NCBI GenBank assembly: GCA_022428285.1
Contig: JAKMCX010000182.1
Span: 1 to 54,304 of the forward strand
Direction: 5' to 3'
Length of the DNA stretch: 54,304 nt
Origin: Flavobacteriales bacterium
GTDB lineage: Bacteria; Bacteroidota; Bacteroidia; Flavobacteriales_D; Sanyastnellaceae
Below, piece after piece: positions 10,067 through 18,513 of this stretch. The position numbers were made by a program, and so were the translations under genes. The notes beneath the pieces were generated by a model. That model made no database searches and was not told the origin of the DNA. It saw only the letters and a program-made list of their open reading frames with translations. Within the stretch, counting starts at the first letter, position 1. Each line of letters opens with the position of its first letter.

Positions 10067-10783
10067 TTAAAACATGAAGTCGTAACCCTCGCTCTTCATG
10101 CGCTGGTAACGTTCCTTGTCAAAGGTGAACAGGCTGCTGCCTTTGTGTTGTCCCACCTCTCGTCCTGTGGCCTTGCGTTCCAAATCAGTGAGTAAAGGAC
10201 TCTTGAAGAGCTTCTTTCGGAAGTTCCTCTTGTCAAACGTCTTGCCCAAGGCTTGCTCGTACAAGGATTGCAGTTGTCCGAGGGTGAATTCTTCGGGCAG
10301 CAGGTGAAAACCCACCGGGCGGCGCTTGACCCTCCGCTTCAGCCTTTCCTTGGCATAAGACACGACTTCGTTGTGGTCAAAAGCCAGGTCGGGTACCCGG
10401 TCGATGGGACTCCACTGCATGCCAAACTGTTCCCACTTTTCGGCGAGAAAGTCTTCTTTGCGCACGAGGGCATAAAAGGCCACGTTGACCACCCTCCCGA
10501 GGGGATGCCGGAACACCCCTCCAAAAGCCTTGAGTTGCTCTATGATTTCGGGTTCGTCATAGCCAAACAGCCCGTGAAACATGCTTCGGGCGCTCAACAT
10601 CAATTCATCTTGGGCTTCGAGGTATCGGCTCGGCAAAAACAGAGCATCCTTGAAGGGTTCGCGCTGACTTCGGGCCAGAAGCAGCTGCAACTGGGAGCCA
10701 TCAAAACCAAACAGGACCAGGCTTGTGCTCAAAGCGACATTGAAGTCTGGGTTGTCTTGGGGGAATTTCAGCATCTCCGACAT
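10067..10783 (-). CDS. NUDIX-fold transcriptional regulator (NrtR-like), degenerate Nudix box
   Basis: An N-terminal Nudix-like domain (about residues 15-145) is followed by a winged-helix region (about 155-230, FTLGQLQSLYEQALGKTFDKRNFRKKL), the architecture of NrtR/AraR-type regulators of Bacteroidota. The Nudix box region, around YLEAQDELMLSARSMF, lacks the REXXEE glutamates, so hydrolysis is unlikely and the domain probably binds a ligand. Known relatives sense ADP-ribose, nucleotide or sugar derivatives; the ligand here cannot be told. It converges on metK with a 31-bp gap. No obvious target operon is adjacent. Confidence 0.82.
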   Translation of the reverse strand: MSEMLKFPQDNPDFNVALSTSLVLFGFDGSQLQLLLARSQREPFKDALFLPSRYLEAQDELMLSARSMFHGLFGYDEPEIIEQLKAFGGVFRHPLGRVVNVAFYALVRKEDFLAEKWEQFGMQWSPIDRVPDLAFDHNEVVSYAKERLKRRVKRRPVGFHLLPEEFTLGQLQSLYEQALGKTFDKRNFRKKLFKSPLLTDLERKATGREVGQHKGSSLFTFDKERYQRMKSEGYDFMF

Positions 10784-10838
10784 GGCATGTAAATCTCTTG
10801 TAATGCTTCAAAGAACCGAGCCTTCGGGTCAAAAGTTC

Positions 10839-12221
10839 TCACAACGGGCCCGGTCGATTGTGCGCAACACTGCCTGTCGTGGCGCCGGTTCCGGCGGGGA
10901 TGGGGTCGCCTATGGGATCGAATGATGGCTCCAATGCCCACCAATGCCTTTCATTGTCGCTCCCTGAAAGCAGCCAAAAGTATCCGGATGCACGGTCATT
11001 TGTGACGTGGTAAATGGCTCCGTTCCAAGTGCCAAGAAGAGAGAGGTCATCTGCACAGAACAGGCTTTCATCGCGCTCGGCCCAACTTCCTCCTTCTGCC
11101 AATCGCCCGGCGCGTATGACGGGGCCGCTGCCTGGAAAATCGAGTGTGCTCAGGGGCGTGGCTCCGCCATTGGATTCCCACAAGCGCAAGGTGCCATCGG
11201 CCTCAAGGGTTGCAGGAAGGTCCTGTTTCAACACCAACCACGCATTTCCATTGGGACCTACAGAACCAGCGGCCTGTGGGGTCCAAGTGACCGATTCCAA
11301 GCGGGCAGCATTGTCCAAATTGAACCGGATCATCCGCAAATCGTTGGCATCCGTCCGGGCCAAAAGCACCATTTGGCCGGCCGCCGTGCCGGCATCGATC
11401 AATTGCTCGTCCGGATTCAGCAGCCAGGTCTTCATGGTCAGTCCACTTGCATCGAGCCACGTGCAGCGGTCGGACCAGCCAATTTCTGCCCATGAAGCGC
11501 TGGTGTATTCAAACGGTGCCCTTCGGACAAAGCGGATTTGACCGGTGGTGGTGGCCGAAGGGACCACGCTCCAGGCGGGTGCTGTGGAGGGAACCCCATT
11601 GGAAAGGGGCCACCCTTGGGCCTCTGTGGTTCCTGAAACGATGAGGTCTTGGCCATCGAGATGGACCATTTCATGAGGCGCTCCAGGCCCTGGGTAGGCC
11701 TCCGGTATCGTGCTTCCTTGTGGATTTGCAAAACCAAAACCGTAATCAGATGGCCCCTCAGCCCACCACAATCCCATCGATGTCAATGGTGCATTGGTCA
11801 AGGTTAGGGAGCCGAAGTCGGCTCCGGATTGCCCTTCTCCATCGGTACAGATGGCCGACAACAACAATGCCGTGGGACTTGCAGAGCCTGCCGGTGGTGC
11901 AGGCACTTGCCACGTTGTCTCGATGGTGTCGAGGATGGGCGATTGGATGGGCGCAGCCGACAAACTTCCGGAAGTGGTCCACCATGTGACCCCCGATTCA
12001 GTGCCGATGGTGACCCTCCAGGTGGCGGCTTCTGTTGCACCGCGGTCAGGAGCGGGGTCTGAGATGCTGAACTTGAGCCCGAGGGCATCACCTTCTTGAA
12101 GATGAACCGTTGATTGCGGCGAAAGCCACATGACCGTTGGCGGTGCTTTTTCGGTGGCACATCCCCCGCAAATGAGGGCCATGATTGCGCAGGTAAAAGC
12201 CGATTTCCACCGATGTGCCAT
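10839..12221 (-). CDS. Putative lipoprotein of unknown function
   Basis: Not recognised as a known family. The first ~21 residues form a signal peptide (MAHRWKSAFTCAIMALICGG) followed by Cys, a probable though imperfect lipobox. The mature part starts with an Ig-like beta stretch (TVMWLSPQSTVHLQEGD) and continues with many Trp/Gly-rich strands such as WLVLKQDLP and LRLWESNG, suggesting a beta-propeller. It is divergent from dnaB and lies upstream of the NrtR-like gene in the same direction, 55 bp away. Likely cell-envelope located. Confidence 0.75.
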   Translation of the reverse strand: MAHRWKSAFTCAIMALICGGCATEKAPPTVMWLSPQSTVHLQEGDALGLKFSISDPAPDRGATEAATWRVTIGTESGVTWWTTSGSLSAAPIQSPILDTIETTWQVPAPPAGSASPTALLLSAICTDGEGQSGADFGSLTLTNAPLTSMGLWWAEGPSDYGFGFANPQGSTIPEAYPGPGAPHEMVHLDGQDLIVSGTTEAQGWPLSNGVPSTAPAWSVVPSATTTGQIRFVRRAPFEYTSASWAEIGWSDRCTWLDASGLTMKTWLLNPDEQLIDAGTAAGQMVLLARTDANDLRMIRFNLDNAARLESVTWTPQAAGSVGPNGNAWLVLKQDLPATLEADGTLRLWESNGGATPLSTLDFPGSGPVIRAGRLAEGGSWAERDESLFCADDLSLLGTWNGAIYHVTNDRASGYFWLLSGSDNERHWWALEPSFDPIGDPIPAGTGATTGSVAHNRPGPL

Positions 12222-12325
12222 GGCCGAAAGGTACTTTGTGGACAGGGGTGTTAACGCGTGGTTGAAAGAGGATGCCGCTGCGCCTCTTTGTGGGGGCTAA
12301 TTTGGTCCTTCATCTCTTTTTCACT

Positions 12326-13867
12326 GTGGCCGATAACAAACCCCTCAGCAACAAGCGCAAATCTGCGATCAAGGCACCCATTGTGGCGCCCGGTATGACT
12401 GGGATTGGCAAAAAGCCACCCCAGGCTATCGAACTCGAAGAAGCGGTGCTCGGTGCCTGCATGCTTGAGTCGACTGCTGTAAATGCCGTCATCGACATTT
12501 TGGAGCCTCAAGCATTTTACAAGGATGCGCATGGGGAGATTTACAAGGCGGTCAAGGAGCTTTTCGGCAAGTCCGAGCCCATTGACCTCTTGACGGTCAC
12601 CGAACAGTTGCGCAAAGAGGGGGTGCTCGGTTTTTGTGGAGGAGCGGCCTATGTCGCTGGACTCACAGACCGGGTGGCCAGCAGCGCCAATGTCGAGGCG
12701 CATGCCAGAATTGTGGCCCAAAAGTTCATCCAGCGTGAGCTGATTCGAATTTCGGGAGAGACCATTGAGGCGGCGTTTGAGGACACTACCGATGTCTTCG
12801 ATTTGCTGGACCGCTCTGAGCAGCAGTTGTTTGAGGTCGCCGAAGGCAACATTCGCCAGAGCTACCAGGAAATGGGTGCCGTCATCCGACAGGTCATTGA
12901 AGGCATCGATCAGGCCCGACTCAACAAGGACGGTGTCAGTGGCGTGCCGACAGGATTTAATGCCCTCGACAAGCTCACTGGAGGATGGCAACGGTCGGAC
13001 ATGGTCGTCCTCGCCGCACGTCCCGGTATGGGAAAGACGGCCTTCGTGCTGTCCATGGCCCGAAACATGGCAGTGGACCATGACGTTCCTGTGGCGGTCT
13101 TTTCATTGGAGATGAGCTCTGCCCAATTGGTGCAGCGTCTTGTAGCGGCTGAGTCAGAGTTGAGCGCAGAGAAATTCCGAAAGGGAGACCTTGAGGAATA
13201 CGAGTATCAGCAGCTTCAAAGCCGCATCACCAAGCTCGCCAAAGCCAAGCTCTTTATCGATGATACCCCTGCGTTGAGTGTCTTTGAGTTGCGCGCCAAG
13301 TGCCGCCGATTGAAGCAGAAGCACGGCATCAACATGGTGATCATCGATTACCTGCAACTGATGACCGCAGGTGGAGAGAGCAGCAGCAAGGGCAACCGGG
13401 AGCAGGAAATCTCGACCATCAGCCGTTCGATCAAAAGCATTGCCAAGGAGTTGGACGTTCCTGTCATCGCGTTGTCGCAGTTGTCGAGATCGGTGGAGAC
13501 CCGGGGTGGCGATAAGCGCCCTATCCTGTCAGACCTCCGTGAATCCGGTGCGATCGAGCAGGATGCGGACATCGTATGCTTTATCTACCGTCCGGAATAC
13601 TATGGCATTACGGAGGATGCCGATGGCATCGACACCGAGAACATGGGCGAGCTGATCATCGCCAAGCACAGAAATGGAGGCTTGGATACCGTGAAGATGA
13701 AGTTCACCAAGCACCTGGCCAAGTTCTCGGACTACGACGCATTTGCTGACAGCCCCTTTGACACAGGAGGTGGCATGGCCCCCAACGAAAACTTCGCCAA
13801 TGCCGGTGCGAAGACCATGACGGTGGGGTCGCGGATGAACGAAAAGGGCGAGGCGCCACCTTTCTGA
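12326..13867 (+). CDS. dnaB: Replicative DNA helicase DnaB
   Basis: Hexameric 5'-3' helicase of the replication fork. Seen: N-terminal DnaB domain (ELEEAVLGACMLE, then FYKDAHGEIYKA), RecA-like domain with Walker A ARPGMGKTAF, Walker B MVIIDYLQLM, and the SQLSRSVETRGGDKRP motif. I chose GTG 12326, giving 513 residues beginning MADNKPLSNKRK, which resembles other Bacteroidota DnaB proteins; the ATG at 12272 adds 18 hydrophobic residues that look untypical, and ATG 12395 would cut into the linker. No intein is seen. Confidence 0.95.
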   Translation: MADNKPLSNKRKSAIKAPIVAPGMTGIGKKPPQAIELEEAVLGACMLESTAVNAVIDILEPQAFYKDAHGEIYKAVKELFGKSEPIDLLTVTEQLRKEGVLGFCGGAAYVAGLTDRVASSANVEAHARIVAQKFIQRELIRISGETIEAAFEDTTDVFDLLDRSEQQLFEVAEGNIRQSYQEMGAVIRQVIEGIDQARLNKDGVSGVPTGFNALDKLTGGWQRSDMVVLAARPGMGKTAFVLSMARNMAVDHDVPVAVFSLEMSSAQLVQRLVAAESELSAEKFRKGDLEEYEYQQLQSRITKLAKAKLFIDDTPALSVFELRAKCRRLKQKHGINMVIIDYLQLMTAGGESSSKGNREQEISTISRSIKSIAKELDVPVIALSQLSRSVETRGGDKRPILSDLRESGAIEQDADIVCFIYRPEYYGITEDADGIDTENMGELIIAKHRNGGLDTVKMKFTKHLAKFSDYDAFADSPFDTGGGMAPNENFANAGAKTMTVGSRMNEKGEAPPF

Positions 13868-13921
13868 TTCCTTTGTACATGTGGTCCGGAAAGCACGCCG
13901 GTCCAGAAGTATCTTGGACCC

Positions 13922-15193
13922 ATGTTCAAGATGCGGTGTCTGGTTACGTTGTGGTTAGCTGTTTTCGTTTGTGCGGGCTCTTTGCAAGCCAGCAGATTGT
14001 TGATTCCCATGGACGAGGGTCAGGCGAATCACCTCAAGGCCTATGGAATGGCATTCTGGGTGTTGGAGCAAGGCCTGGAGGTTGAATGGCTGCTGAATTA
14101 CAGGGGCGGGAGTTTTTTGATTCCTGCTGCACCTTCGATTTCTGGCGAGTGTACCATTCGAGGCATCGACTTTGAGCCCATGGCAGATGTTCAGGTTCAG
14201 CGCATGCTTCAGGGGATTGCTGATCCAGAGGTCAACCAGCAGCGTGTCAAGCTTGAAGTGGCCCCGAGGGTCGCGGTGTACAGTCCCAAAAGCAAGCTCC
14301 CATGGGACGATGCCGTGACATTGGTTCTGACTTATGCGGAAATCCCTTACGACATCGTGTACGACGCAGAGGTCATGGAGGGCAAGTTGGTGGAATACGA
14401 TTGGCTTCACCTTCACCACGAGGATTTTACAGGCCAGTACGGCAAATTTTATAGGTCTTACCGCAATGCTGCTTGGTACCAAGAGGAGCAAGCAAAGCAA
14501 GAGGCCAGTGCAGCTTCACTGGGCTTCTCCAAAGTCTCTGAAATGAAGCGGGCTGTGGCATTGGAGATGCGCAATTTTGTCTTGGGTGGTGGTTTCCTTT
14601 TTACCATGTGTTCTGGAACGGACAGTTTCGATATTGCCCTTTCGGCACAAGAAACGGACATCTGCGAGCCCATGTTTGACGGCGATGCTTCAGACCCCTT
14701 GGCCCAGCAGAAATTGGACTTCGAGCAGGGATTTGCCTTCTGGAATTACCGGTTGGTGCGCGACCCCATGGTTTATGAATTCAGCGACATTGATGCCACA
14801 GAAGAGCATGGAAAGCTGAAGGAGATCAAAGACTTTTTTACCCTTTTCGATTTCTCTGCCAAGTGGGACGTGATCCCGACCATGTTGACACAAAGCCACG
14901 AGCAGGTGATTCACGGCTTTATGGGCCAGACCACAGCTTTTCGCAAGAAATTTGTGAGGCCAGATGCCACCGTGCTCGGCGAAAGTCGAGGCGTGGGATC
15001 AGTGAAATACCTGCATGGAACCCTGGGGGAAGGACAGTGGAGTTATTACGGCGGACATGATCCTGAAGACTACCGCCATTTGGTGAATGATCCACCTACA
15101 GACCTCAATTTGCACCCCAATTCACCGGGCTACAGGTTGATCTTGAACAACATTCTGTTCCCAGCATCGCGGGAAAAGAAGCGCAAGACTTAA
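13922..15193 (+). CDS. Conserved secreted protein of Bacteroidota (often labelled 'asparagine synthetase B')
   Basis: A 423-residue protein with an N-terminal signal peptide (MFKMRCLVTLWLAVFVCAGS, cut near LQAS). The opening RLLIPMDEGQANHLKAYGMA and VEWLLNYRGGSFL match a family common in Bacteroidota that databases often name asparagine synthetase B, but no PP-loop ATP-pyrophosphatase or glutaminase Cys2 is seen, so I do not support that activity. A GGGFLFTMCSG segment and RGVGSVKYLHGTLGEGQW resemble a glutamine-amidotransferase-like fold. It follows dnaB by 54 bp in the same direction. Role unknown, envelope-located. Confidence 0.8.
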   Translation: MFKMRCLVTLWLAVFVCAGSLQASRLLIPMDEGQANHLKAYGMAFWVLEQGLEVEWLLNYRGGSFLIPAAPSISGECTIRGIDFEPMADVQVQRMLQGIADPEVNQQRVKLEVAPRVAVYSPKSKLPWDDAVTLVLTYAEIPYDIVYDAEVMEGKLVEYDWLHLHHEDFTGQYGKFYRSYRNAAWYQEEQAKQEASAASLGFSKVSEMKRAVALEMRNFVLGGGFLFTMCSGTDSFDIALSAQETDICEPMFDGDASDPLAQQKLDFEQGFAFWNYRLVRDPMVYEFSDIDATEEHGKLKEIKDFFTLFDFSAKWDVIPTMLTQSHEQVIHGFMGQTTAFRKKFVRPDATVLGESRGVGSVKYLHGTLGEGQWSYYGGHDPEDYRHLVNDPPTDLNLHPNSPGYRLILNNILFPASREKKRKT

Positions 15194-15197
15194 AAAA

Positions 15198-15776
15198 TCA
15201 AGGCTTTTGGATGGTGACGATGAGCGTGAACAGCTCGCGTTCGTCATCCTGGGTATCGAAACGGTATTCGATGGGGCCGTTGGCCTTCTTGGCCAAACTG
15301 AGCAGTCCCAGCCCGGCACCTCCTTTGCCGGACATTTCTCCATTGCAGAGCGTTTCGATGTAGGTCTTGCGCAGCACTTCCTCGTCCATCCCATTGATTT
15401 CAGAAAGGCGAGCGCTGAGTATGGACCGCATTTCGGTGTCGACCATGTTTCCGCATTGAACTTGGAAACCAACAGGCGTTGCTTCTAGCGTCAGATAGAG
15501 TTGGGTAAAACCATTGTCCTCAATGAGGCCGTGGCGCATGACATTTTGGAGGCACTCGATGAGGACATTTCCAATGCGCTTCATCAAGGTGCGACCGCCA
15601 GCTGCAGAAGCACCTTTTTCGGCGAGTGCGAGGAGGCCCTCCATCCCTGCGGAGTCCACAGGACCGATGTAGGAGAGCAGTGTGCCGTATTGGTCTTCAG
15701 CACCGTGGTCCTTTTGCAAGACCATCCGCAACTCGCGCTGCAGGACTCGGAGATTCTGTGACCCAGTGTTCGACAT
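15198..15776 (-). CDS. SiaB-type protein kinase (HATPase fold)
   Basis: A 192-residue protein with the Bergerat ATP-binding fold of anti-sigma-type kinases: N box IECLQNVMRHG around residue 75 and G box GKGGAGLGLLSLAKK around residue 155. It matches the SiaB-like family, which in Pseudomonas phosphorylates the partner-switch protein SiaC to control a diguanylate cyclase. In this window neither a SiaC-like partner, a PP2C phosphatase nor a GGDEF enzyme is adjacent, so the target is unknown. Convergent with the preceding secreted-protein gene, 4 bp apart. Confidence 0.8.
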   Translation of the reverse strand: MSNTGSQNLRVLQRELRMVLQKDHGAEDQYGTLLSYIGPVDSAGMEGLLALAEKGASAAGGRTLMKRIGNVLIECLQNVMRHGLIEDNGFTQLYLTLEATPVGFQVQCGNMVDTEMRSILSARLSEINGMDEEVLRKTYIETLCNGEMSGKGGAGLGLLSLAKKANGPIEYRFDTQDDERELFTLIVTIQKP

Positions 15777-15925
15777 ACCTTGGTTTTGGTTCTACTAATT
15801 TACTCAATTTATCGACGTACGCCCAAAAAAAGGGTGACGAATTTCAATAAAGCTTGCAAAAGATAGAACCGACTGAGCCAGTGGAGGGCGCCAAGCTGCC
15901 AGAATTTTCCACAATAGCGGGAGAT

Positions 15926-16198
15926 TCAAGCTGCCCGGTATCCTCTGATTTGGCCAGCGGGTACGATGGGTTCTCCATTGGGCTGTTGCAGCATGCTGTA
16001 AAATTCTGGACGGCAGAAATGCAGGGAGCCACGGTAAATCGAGCCTGTGAGGTGTGCATTCCAGACGGACATGGCGGTTTGCTGAAGCTGGCGCCATGCA
16101 AAGGAGCTGAACCCCGCGGGACAAGGGAAACCCTGCACATAATGGCGGGCAACGTTCAGATCTTGAATCGGTAGGGAGGTGGGAACGGCCGGACTCAT
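15926..16198 (-). CDS. Small hypothetical protein, second of an unknown pair
   Basis: A 90-codon frame with no recognised family. It overlaps the stop of the upstream 152-codon frame by ATGA (16195-16198), the same coupling used by the solid operons of this window, which is the main support. The product is rich in aromatic residues (VARHYVQGFP, WRQLQQTAMSVWNAH) and has no signal peptide or membrane helix. A 106-codon frame on the opposite strand covers the same bases and is a weaker competitor. Confidence 0.4.
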   Translation of the reverse strand: MSPAVPTSLPIQDLNVARHYVQGFPCPAGFSSFAWRQLQQTAMSVWNAHLTGSIYRGSLHFCRPEFYSMLQQPNGEPIVPAGQIRGYRAA

Positions 16199-16653
16199 GC
16201 TGCAATGGGTTGATTGGGTTGTGATTGTGCAGCAGGGGTTCCGGACAAGGCCAGTGCCGCGCCAATGACATCATGGATGTGGATTTGGACCCAGTTCCGA
16301 AAACCTGAAGCTTTGTCTACGGTGGGCTTTGCGCCGAGAGCGGCCAGGACAGCGATCGTAGCCAACCGGGGGGCTTTTTCTCTGAGCAATCGGCTAAATG
16401 CAGGGTAATCCAGAACCATGAGGCTCCGGCCTGAAGAAGCAGTGGGATGACCTTGGCGGGTCACCACCAGATGAACGGGCATGTCGATGCCGGCGAAGGC
16501 GACGGACTCGATGGTCAGCGGCGGAGAAATGTCACGCCGAGTGGAAGCAGCGGCATTGGTTTGGCGGCAAGAAGCTGATGTGGTTGCGGTTTGGGCTTGG
16601 GCCGAAAGCGCGGGGCGGAGGGATGTGGAATTGACCATGTGGGAAGCGTTCAT
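16195..16653 (-). CDS. Hypothetical protein, first of an unknown pair
   Basis: 152 codons, no known family. The first ~45 residues are low-complexity Ser/Thr/Ala/Gln (for example SAQAQTATTSASC), followed by a plausible folded part with SLMVLDYPAFSRLLREKAP and GFRNWVQIHIHDVIGAALAL. It lies 76 bp after the WYL-regulator gene in the same direction, with a strong inverted repeat in between, and is coupled by ATGA to the 90-codon frame. If these two frames are not genes, 15777-16729 would be an unusually long gap for this dense region. Confidence 0.5.
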   Translation of the reverse strand: MNASHMVNSTSLRPALSAQAQTATTSASCRQTNAAASTRRDISPPLTIESVAFAGIDMPVHLVVTRQGHPTASSGRSLMVLDYPAFSRLLREKAPRLATIAVLAALGAKPTVDKASGFRNWVQIHIHDVIGAALALSGTPAAQSQPNQPIAA

Positions 16654-16671
16654 GATGCAACGTTCCCTATG

Positions 16672-16696
16672 GGGTCCGTAAAGGAATTACGGACCC
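16672..16696. promoter_or_regulatory. Perfect 10-bp inverted repeat in the leader of the unknown gene pair
   Basis: GGGTCCGTAA (16672-16681) and TTACGGACCC (16687-16696) flank AGGAA. It sits 18 bp upstream of the 152-codon gene and 33 bp after the WYL gene stop. The tract beyond it on the plus strand is A-rich, so neither strand has a U-run after the hairpin and it is not a normal terminator. It could be an operator or an mRNA leader hairpin. Confidence 0.6.
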
Positions 16697-16729
16697 TAAA
16701 AAAAGGTGGTCTTTTTTACGTTAAGGGTC

Positions 16730-17779
16730 TCAATTCCCCTTGTTGGTGTTGCCCAAACGTGCCTTTGCCGCCTGGTGAACTTTCTCCATTTCTCGAACCC
16801 AAGATTCAGGCGCTTGGGGCAACACTTCGGCGCCGTATCCCAACATCAATTGGTTCAGCTCGTAAGTGGGATATACGTCCATGGCAAAACACCGCCAGCC
16901 TTCGAAAGGACCTGGCATGTCCAATGTGCGCTGTGAAGCATGCAAAGGTTGGGTTTCTAGGTAATGGGAAAGCACAGGTGCAGCAGCCCATTGAAAGGTG
17001 GTGACGGTGCCGTCTGCCCCTGAAGTGATCCCGAGGCTGTGTTTGAAATAACGATCGGCATCAAACCCTGTGTCACGGACAAAATGGGCGCTGTCCATTG
17101 TGACATCAAACATGCGATCGAGGGCGAATGTGCGCACAGCATCGGCCCCTTCTGGCTTGCCAATGAGGTACCAGCGGTTGCGGTATTCCTTGAGCAGATA
17201 GGGCTCCAGTGCACGCTCACTCTGGTCGGAGCTGTCGGCGTTGAACTTGCGGTAGGTAAAACGGATGACGCGCTGCTCTGAAATCCCCGTCATGAGCGTG
17301 GAGATGTGCTCCGTTCCTAGGGTGCGTGGGGCTTGCTCGAATTGGATGAATTGCTCTGCCTTTTGTCCTGGGGCTGTGGCGTGAATGCGGTCAAAAATGC
17401 GGCCGATGGCGGCATGGTATTGCTCAAATACGGGCATGTCCCGGAATTGGAGCAGGGTCAAGGTGGCAAAGCGCAATGCTTGCAAATCTTGGTCTTGTAG
17501 GTTGAGCCCGCTGATGCTGTAATCAGGGTCCTCATAATGGTAGCCCCGGTGCTGTGCATTGTAGGTGATGGGAGCATTGTAGCCCAGTTCGCCCTCGTTG
17601 CGCATGGCCCACAGGTCTTTTTCGATGGTGGAAATGCTGATGCGCTCCCCCGCGCTTCCATAAAGGGCCTCTTCGCAAGCTTTTCGAAGTTCCTCTTTGG
17701 TGGGGTAGGTCCGCATTGAATTGGTGAGGCAGCGGTCTATGATCCGGTAGCGCAATAAGGCATACTTGTTGGCTGGCAT
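16730..17779 (-). CDS. WYL-domain transcriptional regulator
   Basis: 349 residues. The N-terminal ~90 residues form a winged-helix type region (LLRYRIIDRCLTN, then ISISTIEKDLWAMR as likely recognition helix). The WYL domain is about residues 165-250, with RVIRFTYRKFN and EYRNRWYLIGKPEG, where the W-Y-L triad is visible, followed by a WCX-like C-terminal extension. WYL regulators bind a nucleotide or nucleic-acid ligand. Its start is 3 bp after the stop of the DUF554 gene, so the two are one operon; the small unknown genes follow downstream and may be its targets. Confidence 0.88.
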   Translation of the reverse strand: MPANKYALLRYRIIDRCLTNSMRTYPTKEELRKACEEALYGSAGERISISTIEKDLWAMRNEGELGYNAPITYNAQHRGYHYEDPDYSISGLNLQDQDLQALRFATLTLLQFRDMPVFEQYHAAIGRIFDRIHATAPGQKAEQFIQFEQAPRTLGTEHISTLMTGISEQRVIRFTYRKFNADSSDQSERALEPYLLKEYRNRWYLIGKPEGADAVRTFALDRMFDVTMDSAHFVRDTGFDADRYFKHSLGITSGADGTVTTFQWAAAPVLSHYLETQPLHASQRTLDMPGPFEGWRCFAMDVYPTYELNQLMLGYGAEVLPQAPESWVREMEKVHQAAKARLGNTNKGN

Positions 17780-17782
17780 GGA

Positions 17783-18454
17783 TCAGGAATTGGTGCTGAT
17801 TTCAAAGAGCCACAGAACGATGGGCAAAACCGGAAGGGCGATGGAGAGGTCCAACAGTGGAAAGCGACGCACGCCGAGCAGGTCCAATCCCAGTCCAAAC
17901 AACAAGATGCCACCGAGGCCTGAGAGTTCCGATACCATCGATTCAGGGATTCCAGTGCCCAAGGTGGCAAAAGCCAGCGTGAGTGTCCCTTGAATGAGCA
18001 AAACAGCCCCCGCCGAATACAAAACACCCCGACCGAGGGCAGCGGCGAGAAACACAGAGCTGATCAAGTCCATGGTGCCTTTGGCATAGAGGATCGTGGG
18101 GTCATTCTCTAAGCCGTCACGCATGCAGCCCACCAGTGTCATGGCCCCCACACAAAATAAAAGGGTGGACTGAACCAATGCAGCACCTGTACCGGTGCCG
18201 AGTTTGTCTGCGGCTGTCCGAATGCGCCGGTCTACGCCAACAGCATGTCCTATTGCGGCACCGACAACAAGGGCCACAAACACCGCCACGGGTGTGTGGA
18301 TGTCTGCCATGAGGTCTACGCCGATATACAGCGTAAATAAACCGATGGCCGAAAACACCACGGTGCGCAGCTCTTCTGGTACGCGTTGCCGCAGCGCGAG
18401 GCCGATTCCGGCTCCCATTGCAACTGTGAGTGTATTGAACAGCGTTCCGAACAT
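17783..18454 (-). CDS. DUF554 family membrane protein
   Basis: 223 residues, mostly hydrophobic, with about six to seven membrane segments and short Gly-rich turns (VAMGAGIGLALRQ, VVGAAIGHAVGVD). The opening MFGTLFNTLTVAMGAGIG and the segment CVGAMTLVGCMRDGL match the DUF554 (YqgA/YdfK) family, an inner-membrane protein of unknown transport role. First gene of an operon with the WYL regulator; divergent from tgt. Confidence 0.88.
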   Translation of the reverse strand: MFGTLFNTLTVAMGAGIGLALRQRVPEELRTVVFSAIGLFTLYIGVDLMADIHTPVAVFVALVVGAAIGHAVGVDRRIRTAADKLGTGTGAALVQSTLLFCVGAMTLVGCMRDGLENDPTILYAKGTMDLISSVFLAAALGRGVLYSAGAVLLIQGTLTLAFATLGTGIPESMVSELSGLGGILLFGLGLDLLGVRRFPLLDLSIALPVLPIVLWLFEISTNS

Positions 18455-18513
18455 GTGACCAAGTTACTTTTGATGTGCGCTACAGCGTCCATACCCGATA
18501 CATCCTGTTGTCC

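Noticed and set aside
13922-15193. True asparagine synthetase
   Set aside because: Signal peptide present, and no N-terminal Cys2 glutaminase or PP-loop synthetase motif.
15854-16174. 106-codon plus-strand frame
   Set aside because: It competes with the minus-strand 90-codon frame, which has operon coupling; this one has no coupling or recognised motif.
16672-16704. Terminator at the 10-bp inverted repeat
   Set aside because: An A-run, not a T-run, follows it on the plus strand, and no T-run follows it on the minus strand.
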